Shown here: positions 22,019 through 28,341 of the stretch, piece after piece
How the letters are laid out: each line of letters begins with the position of its first letter
Numbering within the stretch: the stretch's first letter is position 1
From: SHLQ01 sp047638715
GTDB taxonomy: Bacteria > Actinomycetota > Acidimicrobiia > Acidimicrobiales > SHLQ01
Direction: 5' to 3'
Assembly (NCBI GenBank): GCA_047638715.1
Contig: JBLIMK010000049.1
Span: 1-28,341, forward strand
Length of the DNA stretch: 28,341 bases
Translations under genes and position numbers: made by a program
Notes under the pieces: generated by a model
The model's input: the letters and a program-made list of their open reading frames with translations, nothing else
What the model was told of the DNA's origin: nothing
Databases searched by the model: none

Positions 22019-22960
22019 TCACTCCTCGATGAACGACACTGATTCTCGCCGGCGGCGATCGACCGAAAGGTCGAACACGTCGGGCCTGCTGTAGTGACCC
22101 GTCGGGTCGAAGTTCTGCCGTTCTTGGCTCACGAGATCAAGATCGAGATCGGCGTAGATGATGGTTTCGACATGTTTCTCGGCCTCGGCGAGAACCGTGC
22201 CGTCAGGAGCCACGATGATCGACCCGCCGCTCGCATAACGATCATGAGTCGCGATCATCTCGTCTCGAAGCGCGAAGTCCGCGGGAAGGTGCTCGTCCCG
22301 AAGCACAGCCCCAGAGCTGATCACGAACATCCGGCCCTCCATCGCAGCAAATCGGCTGATGTCGTGACTTATCCCCGGCGACCCGGGCCAGGTCGCGACA
22401 TGGACCATCGTGCCTTGGGCGTACATCGCTGCTCGTGCGAGCGGCATCCAATTCTCCCAGCAGCTGAGCCCGCTCACACGTGTGTCATCGAAGTCATGGG
22501 CACGAAGTCCGGCGCCGTCGCCGTCAGCCCACATCATTCGCTCGCCGTAGGTCGGTTTGAGCTTTCGGTGCGTCCCGATGATCCCGGCCTCGGGATGTAT
22601 TGCGACCAGTGTGCAGTAGATCGAGCCACCCGACGTTGAGCGTTCGGCTATTCCGAGGTAAATGAAACATCCCGTGTCGGCCGATGCAGCAACGACCGGG
22701 TTGAGATCGCCAGCACCGACGTCTACTGCCGAAGTGAGGTATTGCGCGAAAGCCTTCTTCTGTGCTGGGTCGTCAAATCTCGACGCGGCGGTGAAGTCAG
22801 CCCAGGACGGATAGCCCGCGACGAACGTCTCTGGGAAGGCGACCAGCTTCGCTCCGCCCACGGCAGCTTCTTCGATGAGCGTCACGACCTTGCCGATCGT
22901 GCGCTCTCGATCGAGGAACACAGGACTTGCTTGGACGGCGGCGACTCTCATCTCCATCAA
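22019..22960 (-). CDS. Nitrilase (carbon-nitrogen hydrolase)
   Basis: 313 residues. The catalytic triad is E44 in AFPETFVAGYP, K135 in HRKLKPTYGER and C167 in LSCWENWMPLAR. The CWEN surround and HRKLKPT are features of true aliphatic or aryl nitrilases rather than amidases or beta-ureidopropionase. It should convert a nitrile to the acid plus ammonia in the cytoplasm, usually as a helical oligomer. The start could be 22960, 22957 or 22951 (MRVAAVQASP). It lies 14 bp after the PPOX-like gene and appears to end the operon headed by the DUF1348 gene. The substrate is unknown. Confidence 0.9.
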   Translation of the reverse strand: MMEMRVAAVQASPVFLDRERTIGKVVTLIEEAAVGGAKLVAFPETFVAGYPSWADFTAASRFDDPAQKKAFAQYLTSAVDVGAGDLNPVVAASADTGCFIYLGIAERSTSGGSIYCTLVAIHPEAGIIGTHRKLKPTYGERMMWADGDGAGLRAHDFDDTRVSGLSCWENWMPLARAAMYAQGTMVHVATWPGSPGISHDISRFAAMEGRMFVISSGAVLRDEHLPADFALRDEMIATHDRYASGGSIIVAPDGTVLAEAEKHVETIIYADLDLDLVSQERQNFDPTGHYSRPDVFDLSVDRRRRESVSFIEE

Positions 22961-22974
22961 CTTACTGTTCGCTG

Positions 22975-23592
22975 CTAGCTCGGCGGGCCAGCTTCTTCTC
23001 GTGCGATGGAGAGCTCACCCTCAAGCTCTGCGATTCGGTCTTGGAGCTGCTCGATCGCACCGGCCACGTGAGCCTCGGTGAAGCGTGGCGTGATGTACTT
23101 CGGGCAATTCCAGTCGGTGGCAAGAAGTTTGATCGTGATGGCGCCATCGTTGCGAAGGTCGGTAGCGCCGAGCTCCTCGAGAAGCTCCGATGAGGGCTCG
23201 TCATGATGCGTCGCCTCTCCGTAGATCTTTAGCCGGGTCCTGCTTGGGTAGTCTACGAAGATCGCCGCAACCCGGCCGTTGGCGGCGATGTTGCCGGTAC
23301 CCAGGTACTGCCGATTGCCGTTTCGTTCCGCCCAGCCAATGGTGTGTTCGTCGACGATTTTGATGAAGCCAGCGTCGCCCCCGCGATGTTGCACGTAGGG
23401 CCATCCGGTCTCACCGACGGTCGCGAGATAAAAGCTGTCCCGCGTCAACAGCAGTTTGGCTTCGGATTGGGTGATCACGTGGGACTCGCTAGGCCCTGCG
23501 CCAACCGCGTCGGTATACATGCCGAGCGATCCCTTTCGCTCCTGGAGAGCAAGCACGCTTGGGGTGACTGCGATATCGAAGAACTCGGTCAT
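22975..23592 (-). CDS. Pyridoxamine-phosphate-oxidase-fold flavoprotein
   Basis: 205 residues from the ATG at 23592. ITQSEAKLLLTRDSFYLATV (about 40-59), GWPYVQHRGGDAGFIKIVDE (63-82) and NGRVAAIFVDYPSRTRLKIY (105-124) are the split-barrel FMN-binding strands; DWNCPKYITPRF follows. A C-terminal helix (AIEQLQDRIAELEGELSIAR) is a short coiled coil. Members of this group bind FMN or haem and reduce small molecules or handle stress. The ATG overlaps the tetR stop by ATGA, and the nitrilase follows 14 bp on, so the three act together. The precise reaction is unknown. Confidence 0.85.
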   Translation of the reverse strand: MTEFFDIAVTPSVLALQERKGSLGMYTDAVGAGPSESHVITQSEAKLLLTRDSFYLATVGETGWPYVQHRGGDAGFIKIVDEHTIGWAERNGNRQYLGTGNIAANGRVAAIFVDYPSRTRLKIYGEATHHDEPSSELLEELGATDLRNDGAITIKLLATDWNCPKYITPRFTEAHVAGAIEQLQDRIAELEGELSIAREEAGPPS

Positions 23593-24143
23593 GTCGTTGC
23601 CTGTTTCGTGAGTGAGTTTGCTGCGTGGCGGGCGAGATGAATCGGTTCTGCGCTCGCGAAGATCGAAGCTTGGACGATGGCACCGTCGACGAGCACGGCG
23701 ATCGCCGCTCCATCGGAATCCAGTTCTGATAGGCGATCGGCAAGCGCTTGCTTGTGCATCCGGATGATGACTCGATGTTCGTCGGCGAGTTCGCTCGACT
23801 CTGCATGAGTGTTGATGAAACCGCAGCCTCGATAGTCCGTCTGTTCCATCCAGTCGGCGAGCGCATGGAAGATCGCGTCGATCAAAGGCTCGCCTTCCTT
23901 CTGCCGGCGGGCGATTCGATCGAAGAAGCCGTCCGTCCATGAAACATGTCGATGTTCAAGCCAGCGCGAGACGAGGTCCGTCTTCGAGTTCGCAAATCCA
24001 TAAAGACGCCGCATAGAGACGCCAGAGAGATCACGTATCTCGGCCATCGAGACGGCTGCGATCCCACGGCGATAGAAGAGCTCGTCGGCGGCCGCTAGTA
24101 CGGCGAGTTCGACCTCGTGGTCGGTGAGGGTTGCTGCGCTCAT
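23589..24143 (-). CDS. TetR-family transcriptional regulator
   Basis: 184 residues. VELAVLAAADELFYRRGIAA (11-30), VSMAEIRDLSGVSMRRLYGF (31-50) and the following ANSKTDLV form the TetR helix-turn-helix; the rest is the all-helical ligand domain with a C-rich RGCGF (about 104-108). It lies second in the DUF1348-tetR-PPOX-nitrilase operon, whose first gene is preceded by an 18-bp palindrome at 24620-24637, so autoregulation and induction by a nitrile, aldehyde or similar toxic compound is likely (inference). Confidence 0.9.
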   Translation of the reverse strand: MSAATLTDHEVELAVLAAADELFYRRGIAAVSMAEIRDLSGVSMRRLYGFANSKTDLVSRWLEHRHVSWTDGFFDRIARRQKEGEPLIDAIFHALADWMEQTDYRGCGFINTHAESSELADEHRVIIRMHKQALADRLSELDSDGAAIAVLVDGAIVQASIFASAEPIHLARHAANSLTKQATT

Positions 24144-24149
24144 GGCCTG

Positions 24150-24608
24150 TTACCGCAGCGGAAATACGCTCGTGTCGCCCGCCTCGCGGGGACCGAACAG
24201 TCGTTTATCGGACTCGCGGATGGCGACGTCATTGATCGATGCCTCGCGGCGACGCATGAGGCCGTGCTCGTCGAACTCCCAGTTCTCGTTGCCGTAGCTT
24301 CGCCACCACTGGCCGCTCTCGTCGAGTGATTCGTACTGAAAGCGCACGGCGATGCGATTGCCACGAAACGCCCACAGGTCTTTGCGAAGTGCATATTCGG
24401 TTTCGCGATCCCACTTCTCTGCAAGGAAGTCACGGATCTGCTCTCGGCCTTCAAGGAACGTGTCGCGATTGCGCCACACGCTGTCGATCGAGTACGCGCC
24501 AGCAACTTTTTCGGGGTCGCGAGTGTTCCACGCGGCCTCGGCTCCAAGCACCTTCTTCCATGCTGAGGCTTCGTCGAAGGGCGGGAATGGTGGGCGTTCG
24601 TCCGTCAT
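24150..24608 (-). CDS. DUF1348 / NTF2-like protein
   Basis: 152 residues from the ATG at 24608, with GGAG eight bases upstream. The sequence PPFPPFDEASAWKKVLGAEA (about 6-25), AWNTRDPEKVAGAYSIDSVW, RNRDTFLEGREQIRDFLAEK and WRSYGNENWEFDEHGLMRRR carries the DUF1348 pattern, a SnoaL/NTF2-like fold. The biochemical role of the family is unknown to me. It is the first gene of an operon with a TetR regulator (6-bp gap), a flavoprotein and a nitrilase. A longer start at 24662 would cross the operator and is unlikely. Confidence 0.85.
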   Translation of the reverse strand: MTDERPPFPPFDEASAWKKVLGAEAAWNTRDPEKVAGAYSIDSVWRNRDTFLEGREQIRDFLAEKWDRETEYALRKDLWAFRGNRIAVRFQYESLDESGQWWRSYGNENWEFDEHGLMRRREASINDVAIRESDKRLFGPREAGDTSVFPLR

Positions 24609-24619
24609 AGGTTCTCCAG

Positions 24620-24637
24620 TGAGAATGATCGTTCTCA
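24620..24637. promoter_or_regulatory. TetR-type operator
   Basis: TGAGAATGATCGTTCTCA is an 18-bp near-perfect palindrome (arms TGAGAA and TTCTCA, core GATC, one mismatched pair). It lies 11 bp before the ATG at 24608 of the operon that encodes the TetR regulator. Size, symmetry and position fit a TetR dimer site that blocks transcription. Confidence 0.7.
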
Positions 24638-24676
24638 TTAGAGACCCTCCGACCTCGCCCACTATTCCCCGACGTA

Positions 24677-24784
24677 GCTTCTGGGTCAGACCCCAAATGC
24701 CGTTTCTGGGTCAGACCCCGCGTGACGTGGGTCACCGTCCCAGAAAGGGTGTGTCAGAAAGGGTCGGGCCCTGGGTTACCCAGG
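24677..24784. repeat. Cluster of REP-like hairpins behind the uracil operon
   Basis: TTCTGGGTCAGACCCC occurs at 24679-24694 and 24704-24719. Then come CAGAAAGGGT twice (24741-24750, 24755-24764) and the palindrome CCTGGGTTACCCAGG (24770-24784), which lies just past the stop of the phosphoribosyltransferase gene and may act as its terminator. The GGGTCAGACCC core also occurs at 13383-13393. No transposase is nearby. Dispersed intergenic hairpins of this type are often REP elements moved by RAYT proteins (general knowledge). Confidence 0.7.
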
Positions 24785-24791
24785 TTGAGGG

Positions 24792-25421
24792 CTATTTGGA
24801 GCCGTAGTAGCGATCGCCGAAATCGCCCATGCCTGGTCGGAGGTAACCGTTCGGGCCCACGTCATCAGCGGTCGCGATCGCGTACACCCGGACATCGGAG
24901 GCGTTTTCGCCAATCAATTCCAGGCCGCCCGTCGACGCGATGAGCGTGAGGAAACAAATGTCGGTCACGCCGAATTCGTGCAAACGAGCGATCGTTGCGA
25001 TCGCCGTCTTGCCGGTGCCGATCGCTGGATCGAGCAACAGAACTCGGCTCTCCGCGACCGCTTCGGGAAGTTTCAAATAGTACTCAACCGTCGCTCCCAC
25101 TCGCTTGTCGTGGTAGACGCCAAAGTGCCCTGCCTGACAGTCGGGCAGCGTGTCGATAGCAGTTTCGAGCATCGCCGCACCCGAACGCAAAATTGCTATC
25201 GGCGCCACCAGGTCGGTGATCTTGTGAGCCTCCGCGTCCGCGAACGGCGTCCTGATCGGCGATGGCTCCGTGGTGAGATCGGCCGTCGCCGCGTAGACGA
25301 GTTGGCGGGTGAGCGTCGCTACCGCCGCTCGAAAAATGGGGCTCGGAGTGGCTTGATCTCGGATCTGTCCTAGCGCTTGCTGTGCAAGCGGATGGTCGAT
25401 CGTGTGAACGTGCAGAGTCAT
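24792..25421 (-). CDS. upp: Uracil phosphoribosyltransferase
   Basis: 209 residues, the family's usual length. APIAILRSGAAMLETAI (about 73-89) matches the ILRAG block, LLLDPAIGTGKTAIATI (about 128-144) is the PRPP-binding loop (a variant of DPMLATGGS), and GPNGYLRPGMGDFGDRYYGS ends the protein as in Upp. It makes UMP from uracil and PRPP. The start follows the DUF1688 stop with no gap, third in the operon with URC1 and URC4. In the yeast URC pathway a uracil phosphoribosyltransferase (URC6) is likewise needed, so here the enzyme probably feeds uracil into breakdown as well as salvage. Confidence 0.92.
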   Translation of the reverse strand: MTLHVHTIDHPLAQQALGQIRDQATPSPIFRAAVATLTRQLVYAATADLTTEPSPIRTPFADAEAHKITDLVAPIAILRSGAAMLETAIDTLPDCQAGHFGVYHDKRVGATVEYYLKLPEAVAESRVLLLDPAIGTGKTAIATIARLHEFGVTDICFLTLIASTGGLELIGENASDVRVYAIATADDVGPNGYLRPGMGDFGDRYYGSK

Positions 25422-26630
25422 TTAAAAAACCGTCCCGTCGCTGTCGAGGTGGAGTGGTGGAGAACCGTCCGGCGTTCGGGCAAAAGCCAGCGCTCGACCA
25501 GCGGCCCATGTCCCGCCTTCGAGGATTTCGGCCAGCAACATCGTGGGCCGATCGAGCTTCGTACGCACGAGCGCCGCGACTTCATCGAGAAGCGTCACGG
25601 TGAGGGCACGCCATTCGATGATGAGCTCGCTACCGGGTGCATGTTTTCCCTCGGCCGCGCTCGGGTTTCGGAGTGAAAGCACTCCGGTCTCGTACAAGAG
25701 TCCGCCGTTGCGATATTCCGGAAGCCCCGTGAGCGTGTCGAGATGTGTGACCACAATCCCGCTTCGCTCACACGTTTCGGCAAGCGAGTAGGTCAACCAC
25801 TGGCTCAGCTTGTGGAAGGGGATGATGCTGTCGGGGCCATTCCCGAACGGCGCGTAGTGCCACGAGTCGCCGAGTTCGACGTCGACGGTCCCATTGCTGC
25901 GCCCCGAAGGCCACACCGGCGAAAGCGCATCGAGGACCAACCCGAGAAGGTCACGAGCCGACACGCTGCGGTCCGATGTCGAGATGAGAGACGAGATCAG
26001 ATCGCCGGGGCGGCCGTTTGGAAACACAGCTGGCTGCGCCGCGATGGCCGAGCCGAGACGGCGCAAGAGATCGAGCCTTCCCGCCAGACCCACGAGCGGG
26101 TTGTCGTCGCTTACCTGAAAGCCCGAGCGGAGTTGTTCTTCGGTGAACGCGCTGAGTGCTGCGGCATCCGTGCGTGCGCTGCCGTCGCTCGAGAATGCGC
26201 CCCTCAAGAACATGTCGAGCGATCCGAGCCCGAGTCCTTCAGATCGGCCGATGGAAACTTCGGTATCGGGAGGATGAAAGGCCCAGTCCGGTCCGGCCCC
26301 TGCGTCGAGTAAGACAGATGGGATCACAAGATCGAACCCGACGCGTGCTGCCTCGAGAGGGTCGAGGCCACTCAAAAGCCCGAGCAATTGCGTTTCGAGA
26401 GCGGTCGCCTCCGCGGTTCGGAAGTGACGCCAGCGGGAGTGGTACGGAATATCGAGTGTGGGATACCGCTCGCGAGTGACATCGACGACTCGCTGCGCGC
26501 AGGCGTCGATCGCATCATCATCGACGATGAACAATCCCCCCCCGTTACGAGTTCGGGCCGTCACTCGTGCGCACTGAGAACGCACAGCCTCGGCGCTGAG
26601 TAACTGCGAATAGTTGGCGAGTTGGCTCAT
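25422..26630 (-). CDS. URC4/DUF1688 uracil catabolism protein
   Basis: 402 residues, the usual DUF1688 size. SAEAVRSQCARVTARTRNGG (12-31), RYPTLDIPYHSRWRHF (about 55-70), GSDGSARTDAAALSAFTEEQ and the region FPNGRPGDLISSL are recognisable family blocks. In Lachancea kluyveri the homologue URC4 is needed for uracil degradation by the URC pathway; the chemistry of the protein itself was not known to me. Its ATG overlaps the URC1 stop by ATGA, and the phosphoribosyltransferase follows directly, so the three products are made together. Confidence 0.88.
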   Translation of the reverse strand: MSQLANYSQLLSAEAVRSQCARVTARTRNGGGLFIVDDDAIDACAQRVVDVTRERYPTLDIPYHSRWRHFRTAEATALETQLLGLLSGLDPLEAARVGFDLVIPSVLLDAGAGPDWAFHPPDTEVSIGRSEGLGLGSLDMFLRGAFSSDGSARTDAAALSAFTEEQLRSGFQVSDDNPLVGLAGRLDLLRRLGSAIAAQPAVFPNGRPGDLISSLISTSDRSVSARDLLGLVLDALSPVWPSGRSNGTVDVELGDSWHYAPFGNGPDSIIPFHKLSQWLTYSLAETCERSGIVVTHLDTLTGLPEYRNGGLLYETGVLSLRNPSAAEGKHAPGSELIIEWRALTVTLLDEVAALVRTKLDRPTMLLAEILEGGTWAAGRALAFARTPDGSPPLHLDSDGTVF

Positions 26631-27862
26631 TCGTCGAGTGAGCGTCCAACGACGTTGTCAAGATCGTTGGAGATTTCCTCGTCTGTGAAGTACCCCGCCG
26701 CCTTTTTGGCCTCGATCTCGACCTGCGCGTCGGCGGGTATGAGTTCTGCTGGAAGAATGAGTCGCTGTTCGATCTCGATACCGCTGCCCACGATGGCGTC
26801 GTATTTCATGTTGCTCATCGAGTGCAGATTGTGAATCTTTGTGATGCCAAAGAAGTGCAACGTGTCGGGCATGAGCTCCTGGAAGCGCGCATCTTGCACG
26901 CCGGCAACACATTCGGTCCGTTCGAAATACGTCGATGCCATGTCGCCGCCGTCTTGTCGTTTCCGAGCGTTGTACACCATGAACTTGGTGACTTCGCCGA
27001 GCGCACGCCCTTCTTTGCGGTAGTAGACGACGAGACCCACGCCGCCGCGCTGCGCGGTCCGTGCGGCGTCTTCGATAGCCCAGGTCAGATACGGCCGACA
27101 GGTGCAGATGTCGGAGCCAAACACGTCGGAACCATTGCACTCGTCATGCACCCGAAGCGTGAGTTCGACGTCGGGATTCGAGAGCGCGGCGGGGTCGCCA
27201 AAGATGTAAGCGGTCGTGCTGCCGATTGGAGGGAGCAAGATTTCGAGGTCTGGCCGGGTCACCAGTTCGGGGTACATGCCCCCGGTTTCCATGTAGAGCA
27301 CCCTCCGAAGATCGGGCTCTTTAATGCCGAAGCGCGCCGCCATGGATGGCAGGTGCCACACCGGATCGAGCGCGACCTTCGTCACTGCGACATCACCTTG
27401 CGGTCGGACGAATTCGCCGTCGACCTCGAGCCGGCCGGTGGCGATCGCCTCAGCGATTTCGGGCAGCTGGAGATGCGCTTGAGTAACGGCGATCGTGGGC
27501 TGGACGTTGTAGCCGTCGGCGAGATAGTCGCCGAAGTAACGCTTGATATTGGCTCCCCATGGATCGAGCGAAACAATGGCGCCCGCATGGCCCCAGGCGG
27601 GTTGGGGTTCGATATCGGTTGTGGGTTCGGTGTCGGTGAGGTCGGGGCGATGGTCGAGCGGGAATGAACCTTGCGCTATCGATAACGCCCGGTAGATCGA
27701 ATAGCTGCCGCCGTGGCTGCCGATGGAGTTGCGATCGGCCTTGTTGGAGATCGTGCCGACGATAGGTCCCCGCGCCATTGGATCGACAGCGCCCCAGGAA
27801 ATGTCGACGAAGCGACTCGACTTGTGTGCCGTATGTGAGGTGAGAACGACGTGCGGATCCAT
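26627..27862 (-). CDS. URC1, GTP-cyclohydrolase-II-like enzyme of uracil catabolism
   Basis: 411 residues from the ATG at 27862, which has AAGGA close upstream; an ATG at 27904 is less likely. The C-terminal half holds the GTP cyclohydrolase II core: LRVHDECNGSDVFGSDICTC (236-255) with zinc ligands C242, C253, C255, and VVYYRKEGRALGEVTKFMVY (278-297) with R286 where GCH II has its catalytic Arg. The N-terminal 200 residues (with KADRNSIGSHGGSYSIYRAL) are an extension absent from riboflavin RibA. This architecture and the DUF1688 and uracil phosphoribosyltransferase partners mark URC1. It is thought to act on a uracil nucleotide rather than GTP. No riboflavin gene is near. Confidence 0.9.
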   Translation of the reverse strand: MDPHVVLTSHTAHKSSRFVDISWGAVDPMARGPIVGTISNKADRNSIGSHGGSYSIYRALSIAQGSFPLDHRPDLTDTEPTTDIEPQPAWGHAGAIVSLDPWGANIKRYFGDYLADGYNVQPTIAVTQAHLQLPEIAEAIATGRLEVDGEFVRPQGDVAVTKVALDPVWHLPSMAARFGIKEPDLRRVLYMETGGMYPELVTRPDLEILLPPIGSTTAYIFGDPAALSNPDVELTLRVHDECNGSDVFGSDICTCRPYLTWAIEDAARTAQRGGVGLVVYYRKEGRALGEVTKFMVYNARKRQDGGDMASTYFERTECVAGVQDARFQELMPDTLHFFGITKIHNLHSMSNMKYDAIVGSGIEIEQRLILPAELIPADAQVEIEAKKAAGYFTDEEISNDLDNVVGRSLDE

Positions 27863-27916
27863 GGGGTCCTTTGAAGGAATTGCGAGAACAGACAATAGCC
27901 CCATCGGTACACAGAT

Positions 27917-27986
27917 CGCGTTCGTAAACGCGCACAGCGCGACAAAAGAGGCTGTCGATGTGCTCCCAATTCGCGCGTGGCGCGAA
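27917..27986. promoter_or_regulatory. Palindrome-rich divergent control region before the uracil operon
   Basis: Three perfect inverted repeats lie in the 199-bp gap: CGCGTT-cgta-AACGCG (27917-27932), CGCGC-aca-GCGCG (27929-27941) and TTCGCGC-gtg-GCGCGAA (27970-27986). They precede URC1 on one side and the DoxX-like gene on the other. They could be operators for an unseen regulator or stems in a 5' leader. No clear -10/-35 pair was found. Confidence 0.5.
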
Positions 27987-28061
27987 AGGCGTCAAGGATT
28001 GAACTACTCAGCTGTTGCAACGCGGCCGTTGGCGTACAGCTCCCTACCGAAGGAAGTCCTC

Positions 28062-28341
28062 GTGTTCGTCTTCACCGTAATTCTCGGCATCGTTCTCGGC
28101 GGCATGTTCCTCATCATGAGCGAGGGAAAAGTAACAGGAAAGATGGAGGACTTGCGCGAAAACCTTGGTTTGTCCGATCAGATCTGGAAGATCGATGGTG
28201 CGACGGGCATGCTCGGCGGCATAGGCGTCTTGGTCGGCCTGATCGACGGCCTTGCAATCATCGGCGTGCTCGCGGGGATTGGCCTCGCAATCCAAACTGC
28301 GCTTGCTCTCGGCTTCCACGTCAGGCGCCACGACACGCCAA
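28062..28341 (+). CDS. DoxX-like small membrane protein, cut by the right edge
   Basis: A GTG at 28062 with AAGGAAG six bases upstream opens a frame that runs off the window (93 codons so far). The first helix is FVFTVILGIVLGGMFLI, then a polar linker with KVTGKMEDLRENLGLSDQIW, then KIDGATGMLGGIGVLVGLID and LAIIGVLAGIGLAIQTALAL. The order of a short helix, an amphipathic stretch and Gly-rich helices ending in basic residues is that of DoxX-like proteins. The role is unknown. It diverges from the uracil operon. Confidence 0.7.
   Translation, partial: MFVFTVILGIVLGGMFLIMSEGKVTGKMEDLRENLGLSDQIWKIDGATGMLGGIGVLVGLIDGLAIIGVLAGIGLAIQTALALGFHVRRHDTP

Noticed and set aside
22019..22960. Beta-ureidopropionase linking the nitrilase to uracil breakdown
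   Set aside because: The CWEN and HRKLKPT surrounds are those of true nitrilases, and the gene belongs to a TetR operon separated from the uracil operon by repeats.
26627..27862. Riboflavin GTP cyclohydrolase II (ribA)
   Set aside because: The long N-terminal extension, the altered core and the DUF1688 and uracil phosphoribosyltransferase partners point to URC1.
28044..28331. Minus-strand open frame at the right edge
   Set aside because: The plus strand here has a ribosome site, a GTG start and clear membrane helices of a DoxX-like protein; the minus frame is its acidic shadow.

Overview
The window is GC-rich, densely packed bacterial DNA from an actinomycete-type genome. Pointers are a DivIVA-domain protein, a PPOX/F420-type flavin or deazaflavin enzyme, an IclR-controlled hut locus, frequent GTG starts, candidate leaderless genes and many 4-nt ATGA gene overlaps. 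An Acidimicrobiia-like lineage is my best guess, but this is inference and no marker gene (rRNA, ribosomal protein) is present. No rRNA, tRNA, CRISPR array, transposase or phage gene was seen. No stretch over 300 bases lacks a gene or gene remnant.

Region 1 (1-8.5 kb) is mixed housekeeping and accessory DNA: a DivIVA-like coiled-coil protein, a 5'-3' exonuclease, an MFS transporter, a divergent arsR/arsI (cadI) pair with a clear operator, a HAD phosphatase, a Ni/Co-type transporter with a His-rich loop, a PPOX enzyme, a decayed membrane protein gene, a nicotinamidase, and a LapA-like protein coupled to a methyltransferase. The first three genes each carry direct repeats that duplicate their own 3' end.

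Region 2 (8.5-13.4 kb) holds an animal-type haem peroxidase whose natural N-terminus appears to lie in another frame, an EamA transporter, a SnoaL-like protein, a saccharopine-dehydrogenase-like enzyme and a predicted PD-(D/E)XK-like protein.

Region 3 (13.4-22.0 kb) is a divergent histidine-utilisation locus. Leftward run an unknown protein, a cytosolic periplasmic-binding-fold protein, an IclR regulator and hutH. Rightward run hutU, a peptide-deformylase homologue, hutF and hutI, all joined by 4-nt overlaps. Together these convert histidine to urocanate, imidazolonepropionate, formimidoylglutamate and formylglutamate. The usual last enzyme, HutG (N-formylglutamate hydrolase), is absent and a deformylase sits exactly in the operon. 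I propose this deformylase performs that step; this is the most interesting candidate in the window. HutI also shows Asn where the catalytic Asp is expected.

Region 4 (22.0-24.8 kb) is a leftward operon of a DUF1348 protein, a TetR regulator, a PPOX-fold protein and a nitrilase, headed by an 18-bp TetR-type palindrome.

Region 5 (24.8-28.3 kb) is a compact URC-type uracil catabolism operon (URC1 GTP-cyclohydrolase-II-like, URC4/DUF1688, uracil phosphoribosyltransferase). Behind it are REP-like GGGTCAGACCC hairpins and ahead of it a palindrome-rich divergent promoter region. The right edge cuts a DoxX-like membrane protein.
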